Source: Bacteroidia bacterium | Lineage (GTDB): Bacteria; Bacteroidota; Bacteroidia; J057 | Direction of reading: 5' to 3' | DNA: 64,000 nucleotides | NCBI GenBank assembly: GCA_033391075.1 | Contig: JAWPMV010000001.1 | Span: 5,890,001-5,954,000, forward strand | In this document: positions 18,750 through 27,891 of the stretch, one piece after another | How positions within the stretch are numbered: the stretch's first letter is position 1 | How the letters are laid out: each line of letters begins with the position of its first letter | The notes under the pieces: generated by a model | What the model saw: only the letters and a program-made list of their open reading frames with translations | Database searches by the model: none | What the model was told of the DNA's origin: nothing | Made by a program: the position numbers and the translations under genes

Positions 18750-20225
18750 ATGGCAGGCAAAAAAGTAATCATCATCGGAGCAGGTTTCGCAGGTTTGGCA
18801 TCCGCTGCTTTATTGGGAAAAGCGGGCTACGAAGTAAAAATTCTAGAGAAGAACGATCAGGCCGGAGGAAGAGCCAGAAAATGGGAAAAATCAGGATTTA
18901 CCTTCGATATGGGACCCAGTTGGTATTGGATGCCCGATGTCTTTGAGCAGTTTTTTGGACTTTTTGATAAAAAAGTTTCTGATTACTACAATCTGATCCG
19001 ACTTGATCCTTCTTATCGGGTGTATTTTGGAAAGGATGATTATGTAGATGTACCGGCCAAAATGGAGGAGCTAGAAGAGCTTTTCGAATCCATTGAACCC
19101 GGCAGCAGAGAAAATCTAAGAGAATTTCTCAAACAAGCAGCATACAAATACGAAGTGGGCATGCGGGATTATGTATTTCGCCCTTCCCATAGCATTGGTG
19201 AATTTATTGATTTTCGCCTGATCAAAGAAAGTTTTCGAATCCAGATGTTCAACTCTATGAGTAAGCATGTGCGGAAATTTTTCTCAAATTCACGCCTTAT
19301 CAAAATCCTCGAATTTCCCGTACTCTTTTTAGGAGCTACTCCAGAAAATACGCCTGCGCTTTACTCCATGATGAATCATGCGGATTTGAGCCTGGGAACC
19401 TGGTATCCCATGGGAGGCATGCACAAGATTGTGGAAGGCATGGTAGAAGTAGCCAAAGAGCAGGGAGTAGAATTCGAATTGAATACAGAAGTAGAAAAAA
19501 TCGTCGTTGAGCAGGGAAAAGCAAAAAAAGTCATTGCCGGAGGAAAGGAATTTGAAGCGGACATTGTAGTAGCTAATTCTGATTATCAACATACCGATCA
19601 GGTTCTATTGGAAAAGAACTGGCGAAGTTATACCCCTAAATATTGGGACAAACGCACCATGTCTCCTTCCAGTTTGCTTTTTTATCTGGGCATGGATAAA
19701 AGGATTGATGAGATCAAGCATCACAACCTCTTCTTCGACGAAGACTTTCAGCTTCATGCAGAAGAAATCTATTCTGATCCCAAATGGCCAAGCAAGCCTC
19801 TCTTTTATGTCTCCTCGACTTCCAAGACTGATCCTAGCGTAGCTCCTCAGGGACAGGAAAATGTATTCATCCTGATTCCATTAGCTCCAGGTTTAGAAGA
19901 TTCAGAGGAAATGAGAGAGAAATACTACCATATCGTCATGGATCGTCTGGAAAAGATCACCAATCAAAACGTACGTGATCATGTCATCCTCAAGCGAAGT
20001 TATGCCATGAGCGATTTCGAAAAGGACTATCATTCTTTCAAAGGAAATGCATACGGCCTTGCCAATACCCTTTTGCAAACGGCCTTCTTCAAACCCAAAC
20101 TCAAATCCAAAAAGGTCAAGAACCTCTATTACACGGGTCAACTTACCGTTCCCGGTCCCGGCGTACCTCCTTCCTTGATATCCGGCCAGGTCGTGGCAAG
20201 AGAGGTAGCCAAGGAATTTGGATAA
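18750..20225 (+). CDS. crtI: Phytoene desaturase family protein (carotenoid)
   Basis: A 491-residue flavoenzyme. IIIGAGFAGLASAALL (7-22) is the FAD fold, followed by GGRARKWEKSGFTFDMGPSW, the CrtI-type region, and the C-terminus has YYTGQLTVPGPGVPPSLISG, the carotenoid-desaturase signature. It introduces double bonds into phytoene on the path to coloured carotenoids. It is the only carotenoid gene in the window: no crtB, crtY or crtZ neighbour is present, which is unusual because these often cluster. A structured repeat follows its stop. Confidence 0.93.
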   Translation: MAGKKVIIIGAGFAGLASAALLGKAGYEVKILEKNDQAGGRARKWEKSGFTFDMGPSWYWMPDVFEQFFGLFDKKVSDYYNLIRLDPSYRVYFGKDDYVDVPAKMEELEELFESIEPGSRENLREFLKQAAYKYEVGMRDYVFRPSHSIGEFIDFRLIKESFRIQMFNSMSKHVRKFFSNSRLIKILEFPVLFLGATPENTPALYSMMNHADLSLGTWYPMGGMHKIVEGMVEVAKEQGVEFELNTEVEKIVVEQGKAKKVIAGGKEFEADIVVANSDYQHTDQVLLEKNWRSYTPKYWDKRTMSPSSLLFYLGMDKRIDEIKHHNLFFDEDFQLHAEEIYSDPKWPSKPLFYVSSTSKTDPSVAPQGQENVFILIPLAPGLEDSEEMREKYYHIVMDRLEKITNQNVRDHVILKRSYAMSDFEKDYHSFKGNAYGLANTLLQTAFFKPKLKSKKVKNLYYTGQLTVPGPGVPPSLISGQVVAREVAKEFG

Positions 20226-20291
20226 ACTCTTGGCGGCGATCACAATGCGCCTCCTATGAAAAAACTTCTTTTGCTAATTGAAGATATGCAG

Positions 20292-20388
20292 GCGCGTTGG
20301 CCCGCAAGATATGGTGGTCGGGGCGGACTGAGGCGATGCTTTAAAATCTTGCCGGTTTTTGCGCAACTTTTTGCCGCCAAAAAGTTGC
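20292..20388 (+). repeat. Two-hairpin structured repeat, copy A
   Basis: The element starts GCGCGTTGG. Stem 1 pairs CCGCAAGAT (20302-20310) with ATCTTGCCGG (20346-20355) and its loop holds GGTCGGGGCGGA. Hairpin 2 pairs GCAACTTTTT (20363-20372) perfectly with AAAAAGTTGC (20379-20388) around GCCGCC. It is about 90 percent identical to copy C at 24021. A GCGCCT/AGGCGC pair at 20247/20290 may add an outer stem. Confidence 0.85.
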
Positions 20389-20455
20389 AAAAGATTGCGT
20401 CACGATTTTCCCTATATTTATGTTATAGAAGAAAGTAATTATTTCTTCCCGACCT

Positions 20456-21103
20456 ATGGCCATCGAAAAATTAAGTACAGACGAGCTCAAAGAGATCCAG
20501 GAACTCTATGGAAAAAACCTGGAAAGCCTCGATACCGAGTCTTTCGATAAACTCCACAAAGAACTCCGCCTCAAATACCATCCGGACAAATTTGAAAAAT
20601 TCGATGATGAGATCGTGCGGGAAATGGCGAATGAAAAATTCAAACGCATTGAGGCCTTAGGAGAAAAAATCAAAGCTTATCTAATTACTGGAGCCAATAA
20701 AGCGCCCAGGCTTTCAGATCATGAATTTGGTCCAGAAGCCCAATTCGCTTATGACGATATGAAAATTGAGATTCTCACCCGTGAGAAAGACCTCAAATAT
20801 GTGCTTTTTGGAAAGTCTTTGCGCTGGTTGGAAAGAGGAGAAAGCTTTAAAATTCCAGATACCCAGGCCTCTCTTATTATCGACAATGATTACAAAGGAA
20901 GCAGTATCGGTTTTGTGGAAACCGTAAGACTTTATTTGAGCTTTGGCCCGGAAGATTCACTAGAAGAAATAAGCACCTGGTTGTATAGTCGTGTCAGCGC
21001 CTATGCCTCAGCCCTCATTATTGAAGGACAAAGAATTCCTCCTGATCTCTTCCAAATGATCTCTCTCATCCGCAGAAAATCTCTTTTACAACTGGGGGAA
21101 TAA
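20456..21103 (+). CDS. J-domain-like protein of unknown function
   Basis: A 215-residue soluble protein. Residues 5-75 resemble a DnaJ J-domain: LRLKYHPDKFEKFDDEIVREM has the HPD triad needed to stimulate Hsp70, and a helix with EKFKRIEALGEKI follows. The remaining 130 residues match nothing I recognise; there is no Gly/Phe region, zinc finger or membrane helix. It may be a specialised DnaK co-chaperone. The gene is flanked on both sides by copies A and B of the same structured repeat. Confidence 0.78.
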   Translation: MAIEKLSTDELKEIQELYGKNLESLDTESFDKLHKELRLKYHPDKFEKFDDEIVREMANEKFKRIEALGEKIKAYLITGANKAPRLSDHEFGPEAQFAYDDMKIEILTREKDLKYVLFGKSLRWLERGESFKIPDTQASLIIDNDYKGSSIGFVETVRLYLSFGPEDSLEEISTWLYSRVSAYASALIIEGQRIPPDLFQMISLIRRKSLLQLGE

Positions 21104-21487
21104 AATTCTTATTTCCCTTTAGACTGACTCAAATAAGGCGCGTTGGGGATGGAACGAAAATGTAGCGGATGGAGATGCGGGAGGGCCTTGGTTTTTTCGT
21201 TCCGATTTTGTGCAACTTTTCTAAAAAGTTGCGAAAAAACCCAATAAACTAAACTCAAAAAGATAAGGTGCTAATTTTCTAAACCTATTCGCTGAAATTG
21301 ATACAGTTTTATATAGTACTTTCTCATCAAAAAGGACAGGAAAACTCCTAAATTCCTCACAATCATCAGAAAGCACTAAGAAGTATGATTTAAAATTCTT
21401 TTTCCCTACATTTTGAAGTCAAAAGCGGAAATCGGGCGCTAATACTACACTGCTTTTTGGATCAAAAAACGCTAATTAACTACTAAG
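21104..21487. other. Intergenic region holding a structured repeat
   Basis: A 384-bp gap. The first part contains repeat copy B (21138-21232). The rest is AT-rich and probably carries the promoter of the dehydratase gene, but no clear TAnnTTTG box at a convincing distance was found. No small gene was supported. Confidence 0.6.
21138..21232 (+). repeat. Two-hairpin structured repeat, copy B (divergent stems)
   Basis: It starts GCGCGTTGG like copy A, but stem 1 is a different sequence that still pairs: GGAACGAAAA (21151-21160) with TTTTCGTTCC (21194-21203). Hairpin 2 pairs GCAACTTTT (21212-21220) with AAAAGTTGC (21224-21232) around CTA. The change on both sides of the stem is compensatory. Confidence 0.8.
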
Positions 21488-23203
21488 ATGAAAAAGAAAC
21501 TACGCAGCCATTCCTGGTTCGGGAAAAGAGATGAAATGGGATTTATTTATCGCTCCTGGATGCGCAACCAGGGCATACCGGATCACGAATTTGATGGTCG
21601 TCCTGTAATTGGTATTTGCAATACCTGGTCAGAACTCACCCCCTGCAATGCTCATTTCCGCGAACTTGCCGAATCTGTAAAAAGAGGTGTATTGGAAGCT
21701 GGTGGATTTCCTTTAGAATTTCCCGTAACCTCTTTGGGAGAAACCTTGATGCGCCCTACAGCCATGTTGTTCAGAAATCTGGCTAGCATGGATACAGAAG
21801 AATCCATTCGAGCCAATCCTCTTGACGGAGTGGTTCTCCTTTGTGGCTGTGATAAAACGACTCCCTCTACCCTTATGGGAGCGGCTAGTGTCGATTTACC
21901 TACCATCGTTGTTTCTGGTGGTCCTATGCTAAATGGAAAATATCGAGGCGAAGACATCGGCTCCGGTACTTCTGTCTGGAAATACAATGCCGATCTAAGA
22001 GCGGGTAGAATGAGTCCTGCCGAATTTGCCATAGCCGAAAGTTGTATGTCTCGAAGTAGGGGACACTGTATGACTATGGGAACAGCTTCCACCATGGCCT
22101 GTATGGTCGAATCATTAGGCATGACGCTAAGCGGAGGGGCAGCCATCCCTGCTGCTGATTCTCGCAGAAAAGTACTTTCTCATATGGTAGGTGCGAGGAT
22201 CGTTGAGATGGTGCATGAAGATCTCAAAATGTCTGACATCCTGACCCGAAAAGCTTTCGAGAATGCCATCAAGGTAAATGCCGCTATTGGAGGTTCCACC
22301 AATTTCATCATCCACCTATTGGCCATAGCCGGAAGGATAGGCGTTGAGTTGGAACTGGATGATTTCGACAAATTGGGGAGTGATATTCCTTTGCTGGTGA
22401 ATCTTATGCCTTCCGGAAAATTCCTCATGGAAGATTTTTACTATGCAGGTGGCTTACCCGTAGTTATAAAAGAACTTTCTCACCTTTTGCATACAGATAC
22501 AGTCAGTGTAAATGGGAAAAGCCTGATTGAAAACTCCAAAGATTCGGAGTGCTTCAATCGAGAGGTGATCGCAACTTATGAGAATCCGGTACAGGAAAAA
22601 GCAGGGATTACAGTAGTCAAAGGAAATATCTGCGAAGAAGGAGCTGTCATCAAGCCTTCCGCAGCCTCGCCGCATTTGATGAAGCATAGAGGCAGGGCGG
22701 TTGTTTTTGAAGGAAGACAGGATTTTCACGATCGAGTGGATGATCCAGATTTAGACATAGATGAAAATTGCGTGATGGTAATGAAGTATGTAGGGCCAAA
22801 AGGATATCCCGGTATGCCGGAAGTTGGCAACATGCCTTTACCCAAAAAGCTCCTCAAAAAAGGGATTTCTGATATGGTACGTATTTCCGACGGCCGTATG
22901 AGTGGTACTGCGTATGGAACCGTCTTTCTCCATGTTGCTCCCGAATCAGCTATCGGCGGAAATCTTGCCCTGATTCAGGATGGCGATATGATAGAAGTAG
23001 ATGTAGCCAATAAAAAACTTCATCTCGAAGTCAGCGATGAAGAGTTGGAACGCAGACGTGCAGCCTGGACGGCTCCAGAAAACACCACGGCCAGAGGCTA
23101 TGTGAAAATGTATGTGGATCACGTAATGGGAGCTGACAAAGGAGCGGATCTCGATTTTTTAATTGGGAAGACAGGTTCGGCTGTACCAAAGGATAATCAT
23201 TAA
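21488..23203 (+). CDS. IlvD/Edd-family dehydratase, probably sugar-acid type
   Basis: A 571-residue Fe-S dehydratase. The cluster cysteines are at C53 (TPCNAH), C121 (GCDKTTP) and C194 (RGHCMTMGTAST). The GFIYRSWMRNQG start with WFG before it is that of pentonate dehydratases such as L-arabinonate dehydratase rather than of IlvD, and no ilv genes are adjacent. The expected reaction is removal of water from a sugar acid to a 2-keto-3-deoxy acid in the cytosol. Without further sugar-acid genes here the exact substrate is open. Confidence 0.9.
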   Translation: MKKKLRSHSWFGKRDEMGFIYRSWMRNQGIPDHEFDGRPVIGICNTWSELTPCNAHFRELAESVKRGVLEAGGFPLEFPVTSLGETLMRPTAMLFRNLASMDTEESIRANPLDGVVLLCGCDKTTPSTLMGAASVDLPTIVVSGGPMLNGKYRGEDIGSGTSVWKYNADLRAGRMSPAEFAIAESCMSRSRGHCMTMGTASTMACMVESLGMTLSGGAAIPAADSRRKVLSHMVGARIVEMVHEDLKMSDILTRKAFENAIKVNAAIGGSTNFIIHLLAIAGRIGVELELDDFDKLGSDIPLLVNLMPSGKFLMEDFYYAGGLPVVIKELSHLLHTDTVSVNGKSLIENSKDSECFNREVIATYENPVQEKAGITVVKGNICEEGAVIKPSAASPHLMKHRGRAVVFEGRQDFHDRVDDPDLDIDENCVMVMKYVGPKGYPGMPEVGNMPLPKKLLKKGISDMVRISDGRMSGTAYGTVFLHVAPESAIGGNLALIQDGDMIEVDVANKKLHLEVSDEELERRRAAWTAPENTTARGYVKMYVDHVMGADKGADLDFLIGKTGSAVPKDNH

Positions 23204-23300
23204 TAAACGTGTTGGGGTGTTGGAGTTTTAGGGTATTAGCGTCTCGGCGATCCATATACCAACTCCAACACACCAACACCCTAATACGCTAACACGTTTA
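23204..23300. repeat. G/T-rich hairpin repeat, copy 3 (both arms)
   Basis: TAAACGTGTTGGGGTGTTGG (23204-23223) faces CTAATACGCTAACACGTTTA (23281-23300). Reverse complement of the right arm matches the left at 16 of 20 positions and three of the four differences are G-T wobbles. Inside, CCAACTCCAACACACCAACACCC mirrors GGGTGTTGGAG. It fills the gap between the dehydratase and the methyltransferase. Confidence 0.75.
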
Positions 23301-23306
23301 CCTCCT

Positions 23307-23990
23307 ATGGACTGGCAAGCCTTTTGGGACAAAAAAGCACTGCATGAGGATCCTCATGTTCAGGTAGCACGTACCAAAGGGGGCAAACAAAGCGATAAGC
23401 AGGAATTAGCGAAAATAGCAGCCTACATAAAGGAAAAACTGGAATTGAGTGAGGAGGATACCTTGCTTGATTTGTGTTGTGGGAATGGTATGCTGAGCAA
23501 AGAGCTTTCACCCTTTGTAAAAGAATTGCTGGGCGTTGATTTTTCAGAACCACACATTGAGATTGCCCGACAGCAATTTATCGCTCCCAATGTCATGTTT
23601 CTGAGAGGAAATGCTACTAAGCTTGCCTTGCTAACCGAAAAATCTTTCGACAAGATCAACCTCTATTTCTCCTTTCAGTATTTCGATACCTATAAAATGG
23701 GCGAGCTGGTGGTAAAGGAAATGGCCAAGTGTTTGAAACCTGGAGGGAAGATATTGATCGGAGATGTGCCCGATAAAGAAAGACTAGCTGTCTTTTACCC
23801 TAAACCGATGGATAGGTTTCGTTATCATCTGGCACGCATAAGAGGTCGAGATCAAATGGGAAAATTCTGGAGCGAAGCAGAAATGCAAAAAATCGCAGCT
23901 GCCAGCGGCCTTCAAATCCAAAAACTAAAGCAACCCGCCGACTTTCTCTATCAGCATTACCGCTCGGATTATCTTTTATGGAAAGAATAA
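23307..23990 (+). CDS. Class I SAM-dependent methyltransferase
   Basis: A 227-residue soluble enzyme. LLDLCCGNGMLSKEL (about 50-64) is motif I with the SAM-binding glycine-rich loop, LGVDFSEPHIEIAR (about 73-86) holds the ribose-binding acidic residue, and LKPGGKILIGD is the post-motif III strand. The substrate cannot be deduced; the RFRYHLARIRGRD segment is reminiscent of small-molecule methyltransferases. It lies between two structured repeats with no operon partner. Confidence 0.88.
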   Translation: MDWQAFWDKKALHEDPHVQVARTKGGKQSDKQELAKIAAYIKEKLELSEEDTLLDLCCGNGMLSKELSPFVKELLGVDFSEPHIEIARQQFIAPNVMFLRGNATKLALLTEKSFDKINLYFSFQYFDTYKMGELVVKEMAKCLKPGGKILIGDVPDKERLAVFYPKPMDRFRYHLARIRGRDQMGKFWSEAEMQKIAAASGLQIQKLKQPADFLYQHYRSDYLLWKE

Positions 23991-24020
23991 AGAATTTGTA
24001 ACTCCCCCTCTAATACCCAT

Positions 24021-24116
24021 GCGCGTAGGACCGCAAGATATGGTGGTCGGGGCGGATTGCGGGGCTGGTTTAAAATCTTGCCGGTTTTTGCTCAACTTTT
24101 TGCCGTCAAAAAGTTG
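24021..24116 (+). repeat. Two-hairpin structured repeat, copy C
   Basis: It starts GCGCGTAGG. Stem 1 pairs CCGCAAGAT (24031-24039) with ATCTTGCCGG (24075-24084), with the same GGTCGGGGCGGA loop word as copy A. Hairpin 2 pairs CAACTTTTT (24093-24101) with AAAAAGTTG (24108-24116) around GCCGTC. It lies between convergent genes. Confidence 0.85.
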
Positions 24117-24126
24117 AAAGAAACAA

Positions 24127-24783
24127 TTAAAGACTCCCCTGACTATAGGCCAACATAAAATAATTAGTCTGCTTCTCAACACCTATAGAAGTCTCAGGAC
24201 CATGGCCCGGCCAAACGACCACATCATCTCCTAGCGGAACAACTTTCTTGAAAATACTTTCCATCAAGACCTCCATAGATCCACCGGGCAGGTCAACCCG
24301 CCCTATACTTCCCTGAAAAAGCACATCTCCGGAGAAGAGATTCTTACTTTCTCTATGATAAAAACTAATATGACCCGGGGAATGTCCGGGAGTAAAGTAG
24401 ACTTCCAGTTCCAAATCACCGACTTTGATTACCTCACCCTCATCCACCAATTGGTCCGGATCAGGGGAAGGCATAGCAGAAAGCCCCATCATTGTCGCAT
24501 ATCCAGGCACAGCAGCTAATTCACCGATTACCTTTTCATGGGTAAGGAAAGGAATATCAAAGGTCTTCTTTACAAAATCATTGCCTAGCATATGATCAAT
24601 GTGACCATGGGTATTGAGCAAGTAGACAGGTTTCAAACCGGAAGAGGTGATATAGTCTCTCAACTGGGCCTGTTCTTCCTGTGTATAGCAACCGGGGTCA
24701 ATGATGGCGCAATTTCCATTCTGATCAGAGATCACATAGGTATTTTCCTGATACGGATTGAAAGTAAATTGCTTTATTTCCAT
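24127..24783 (-). CDS. MBL-fold hydrolase, glyoxalase-II-like
   Basis: Start at the ATG at 24781-24783 gives 218 residues beginning MEIKQFTFNPYQENTYV, the usual opening; an earlier in-frame codon would add an unlikely leader. NTHGHIDHMLGN is the HxHxDH zinc motif, TPGHSPGHIS the next histidine region and FSGDVLFQGSIGRVDLPGG the metal-bridging Asp region. Members hydrolyse glutathione or other thioesters, or persulfides; the lack of a C-terminal glutathione-binding domain argues against classical GloB. Confidence 0.9.
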   Translation of the reverse strand: MEIKQFTFNPYQENTYVISDQNGNCAIIDPGCYTQEEQAQLRDYITSSGLKPVYLLNTHGHIDHMLGNDFVKKTFDIPFLTHEKVIGELAAVPGYATMMGLSAMPSPDPDQLVDEGEVIKVGDLELEVYFTPGHSPGHISFYHRESKNLFSGDVLFQGSIGRVDLPGGSMEVLMESIFKKVVPLGDDVVVWPGHGPETSIGVEKQTNYFMLAYSQGSL

Positions 24784-24885
24784 TGTTAAATATTTCTTAA
24801 TTCGTATTTGACATATGCCTAATTCCCGCACAAGTTACAGGAATTTCCTATATTACCCGCCGATAAGAAATCACTGACCCATTTT

Positions 24886-25404
24886 ATGAATTATCCAGTA
24901 GTGAAGGTCTCTATTAAGTTCCCTCAAAATTACAAGGCGGTACTTTTGATCTTTCTGGGGCTGAGTCTTCACCTTAGTATCTTTGCTCAACCCGAGCCGG
25001 CTTCTGCTGAGGCTCAGGGAGCCAGTAGGGGTGCCGGAGCTGGTACCTTAGATACCCGCTTATCCACCATTAATTATAAATCCGGAATCATCAGCCTGGA
25101 TGATACCGCGATAGAGGAGTTGGACTACGTTTTACAACTATTCAAACTCAATCCCAATCTCATTCTGGCTGTGCAAGGGCACTCAGATGATCAGGGAACT
25201 ATAGGTCGACACAATTACCTTTCCGAATATAGAGCCTGGTTGGTATGGGCCTATCTGGTTTCCAGAGGAGTTCCACACCATCAGATTAGCTATTATGGAT
25301 TTGGCTATCGAAAACCCAAGGTACAGGGAGTGGATAGCAAATCAAGAAAAGAAAACCGAAGGGTAGAAATTCATGTGGTGCTCCCGGATAATCCGGATGA
25401 GTGA
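24886..25404 (+). CDS. OmpA-family peptidoglycan-binding protein
   Basis: A 172-residue exported protein with a signal peptide ending around SIFAQ. Residues 65-165 are an OmpA C-terminal domain: GHSDDQGTIGRHNYLSEYRA and the closing SRKENRRVEI give the Asp and Arg that bind diaminopimelate. YYGFGYRKP replaces the common G.GE..P stretch. No barrel precedes it, so it is a stand-alone periplasmic anchor protein. It is divergently placed from the MBL gene. Confidence 0.87.
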   Translation: MNYPVVKVSIKFPQNYKAVLLIFLGLSLHLSIFAQPEPASAEAQGASRGAGAGTLDTRLSTINYKSGIISLDDTAIEELDYVLQLFKLNPNLILAVQGHSDDQGTIGRHNYLSEYRAWLVWAYLVSRGVPHHQISYYGFGYRKPKVQGVDSKSRKENRRVEIHVVLPDNPDE

Positions 25405-25406
25405 TC

Positions 25407-25757
25407 TCAAAAAGGCCACCATCTACGCTTTCGCTTTTTGACTTTTATCCACAATTGGCCCTTTTCCTCTTTGACAGGATAGGTATCAATGAAATAGCCT
25501 CCGCTCTCTGACTGGCCCGTATTCAGGTCGAAGCCAAATCGGTGCCAGGGACAAAGAATTTGATTCCCTTCTATTTTCCCGGCAAACAATGGACCTCCTG
25601 CATGCGGACATTTTCCATCCAATGCATACCATTTGCCCTCTTTAAGAATAATACATAGGGTTTTTCGTCCCAAAGTACCCTTTCCTATGTAATTTGCACC
25701 CGAAAATGAAGACTTATCCGGAGACAGATCATGTAAAATTTGCCACTCGTGGTTCAT
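25407..25757 (-). CDS. Rieske [2Fe-2S] protein
   Basis: A 116-residue soluble Rieske domain. CPHAGGPLFAGKIEGNQILC followed by PWHRFGFDLNTG gives CxHx15-17CxxH, with two Cys and two His for the cluster. Members of this size act as ferredoxin components for oxygenases or nitrite reductase (NirD-like). No oxygenase gene is adjacent. It is convergent with the OmpA gene (2-bp gap) and divergent from the PP2C gene. Confidence 0.9.
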   Translation of the reverse strand: MNHEWQILHDLSPDKSSFSGANYIGKGTLGRKTLCIILKEGKWYALDGKCPHAGGPLFAGKIEGNQILCPWHRFGFDLNTGQSESGGYFIDTYPVKEEKGQLWIKVKKRKRRWWPF

Positions 25758-25772
25758 TCTCTTAAGTTTTTA

Positions 25773-25780
25773 TACCTTTG
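25773..25780 (+). promoter_or_regulatory. Putative -7 box (TACCTTTG) of the Rsb-type operon
   Basis: TACCTTTG matches TAnnTTTG and ends 17 bases before the TTG start codon at 25798, implying a very short leader. Confidence 0.5.
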
Positions 25781-25797
25781 ATAGTTTAATTTACGAT

Positions 25798-27855
25798 TTG
25801 AAGCCCAAGATTCTCAATGGCATATTAATCACTATTTCGCTCCTCTTTTGGTTGCTGATCCTCCTCTTCCAAATGGCGGAACATGTGGCTGCGCAATTTC
25901 CGGTAGCGCAAATGGTTCTGGGAGTCGATGAACTATGGTACAGATTTGCCCTGGTTGCTTTCTTTGCCGTAAATACCCTGCTAATAAGCAGGATATTCTC
26001 CAATATCCGAAAATTGCATGTCACCACCCTCCTGTGGCGACTCTTTTTGATAGGTATGATAGGGGTAACCTTTATCATGATTATCACCTTTGCCAATAAA
26101 GCGAGTGCAAAGCTACTTACCTATCCCTACTTAAAAGCCATCTATTATACCATTGGGCTTTATGCGATCCTGATATACTTCCTTTCAGCCCTCTTTATAT
26201 ACAGACGCTTCATCCTCTACCCACGTACCCGCCGAAAGCTGTATGCCTGGCGTGTATTTATGGGGCTGGTGCTCTTTTCCCTGATCCTTACTTTCTTTGC
26301 AAATACTCCAGGTATCGTTATTCTGGTATTGAGCTGTTATGCGATTTATATTATCGTATCACTCCTCATCAGTGCCAATGTAAGATGGATCTCTTACCTC
26401 AATTTCAATCAAAAATTGAGGGCTCTGGGCTTATCAGTGATGATGTTGATTGTTGATATTACCTACATCATCGCTGCAGTACGCCTCCCGGCTCAAATGG
26501 GTCTGGAACTGGATGTCACCCTGATCTTCCTGAATTTCATCATCGTTTTCAGCCTGATCTATACGACCTTTTCGATCCTGGTTCTTTTCTTTAATCTCCC
26601 GACTTCTTCCATTTTTGAAAGACAGGGAGTGGAAATGGCTTCTTTCAGCAAGATCAACCAGGCTATCCAGAGCAATCTGGATTTTACCGAAATCATGAAC
26701 ACCCTCCTGGATGTAACCATGATGTCCAGCAATGCCAAAGCAGGTTGGGTAGAAAATATCATTGAAGAAACCCATACGACAGAGATTACTATCTGTAAAA
26801 AGATTACCAAGCAGGATATAGAAGAAATTTTCCAACACGGTAGCCTGACTGAAAAGATCGTTCAGGATCAACGGGCCCTGTACATAAGGAACCTGAAAAA
26901 GTACAAGGGATTAAGATCAGGAAGTGGACGTTTTCGCTCGATGCTCGTAGTCCCTATTGTTTCCAGCAGTCAGACCTATGGTGCCCTTTATCTGGTAAAT
27001 GAATTGGAAAATGGCTTTGAAGAGGTGGGCCTGGAATCTGCCAGGAAATATGCAGAGCAAGCAGGTATCGCTTTGGAAAATGCCAGTTTGCTCAAAAACT
27101 CTATCGAAGTAGAAAGGTACCAGGAGCAATTAAAGATTGCCACAGAAGTGCAAAGCAAATTGCTGCCCACTCAGATGCCGTATTCAGACAGTATCGATTT
27201 TGCAGCAAAATATGAGAATGCCTATGAAGTAGGAGGAGATTATTTTGATATGGCTCAGCCTGATGAAGATCGTTTCCGGATAGCAATAGGGGATGTTTCG
27301 GGCAAAGGAACTACCGCAGCCTTTTATATGGCTGAAGTCAAGGGGATTTTCCATGCGCTTTCCCAATTGGAAATAAGCGTAAGGGATTTTATTCTGGCTG
27401 CAAATAAAGCCGTTTCTGCCTGCCTGCAAAAAGGTTTTTTTGTAACTCTCACCTATCTGGAGGTCAACCTCAAAAAACGTAAAATCGAATTTATTCGAGC
27501 AGGGCATTGTCCGGCTTTCTTCTACAATAAAGAAGAAGACAGAATCTGTCGCTTTAAAGAAGGAACCCTGGGATTGGGAATTAATCGTACAGACAAATTT
27601 GCCAATTTCATTAACAAGACTGAAAATTTGGCTTTCAGTCCCGGAGATGTGTTGGCATTATATACAGATGGGATCATAGAGGCCAGAAATATGGACAAGG
27701 AAGAATATGGCTATGATCGCTTCGAAGAAATTTTGCTTCAAAACAAAAATGGATCAGCAGAAGAAATCGCGGAATCTATCGTAAGTAGCGTAAAATCTTT
27801 CGTTCATGGAGAGCTCCAGGACGACTATACGGTGCTCATCCTGAAATTTAAATAG
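25798..27855 (+). CDS. Membrane GAF-PP2C (SpoIIE/RsbU-type) phosphatase
   Basis: A 685-residue sensor phosphatase. Residues 1-270 contain about seven to eight membrane helices, 285-430 a GAF-like sensor, and 450-685 the PP2C/SpoIIE catalytic domain: GGDYFDM (about 480), IAIGDVSGKG (about 500), ALYTDGIIEARN and DDYTVLILKF at the end hold the metal-binding Asp residues. It would dephosphorylate the STAS antagonist encoded 36 bp downstream. I use the TTG at 25798 as start because no ATG upstream is in frame and the first membrane helix begins right after it; this start is less certain than the gene. Confidence 0.9.
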   Translation: MKPKILNGILITISLLFWLLILLFQMAEHVAAQFPVAQMVLGVDELWYRFALVAFFAVNTLLISRIFSNIRKLHVTTLLWRLFLIGMIGVTFIMIITFANKASAKLLTYPYLKAIYYTIGLYAILIYFLSALFIYRRFILYPRTRRKLYAWRVFMGLVLFSLILTFFANTPGIVILVLSCYAIYIIVSLLISANVRWISYLNFNQKLRALGLSVMMLIVDITYIIAAVRLPAQMGLELDVTLIFLNFIIVFSLIYTTFSILVLFFNLPTSSIFERQGVEMASFSKINQAIQSNLDFTEIMNTLLDVTMMSSNAKAGWVENIIEETHTTEITICKKITKQDIEEIFQHGSLTEKIVQDQRALYIRNLKKYKGLRSGSGRFRSMLVVPIVSSSQTYGALYLVNELENGFEEVGLESARKYAEQAGIALENASLLKNSIEVERYQEQLKIATEVQSKLLPTQMPYSDSIDFAAKYENAYEVGGDYFDMAQPDEDRFRIAIGDVSGKGTTAAFYMAEVKGIFHALSQLEISVRDFILAANKAVSACLQKGFFVTLTYLEVNLKKRKIEFIRAGHCPAFFYNKEEDRICRFKEGTLGLGINRTDKFANFINKTENLAFSPGDVLALYTDGIIEARNMDKEEYGYDRFEEILLQNKNGSAEEIAESIVSSVKSFVHGELQDDYTVLILKFK

Positions 27856-27891
27856 AACAAAAGTTCAAAACATATCGTAATAATTGCATAG

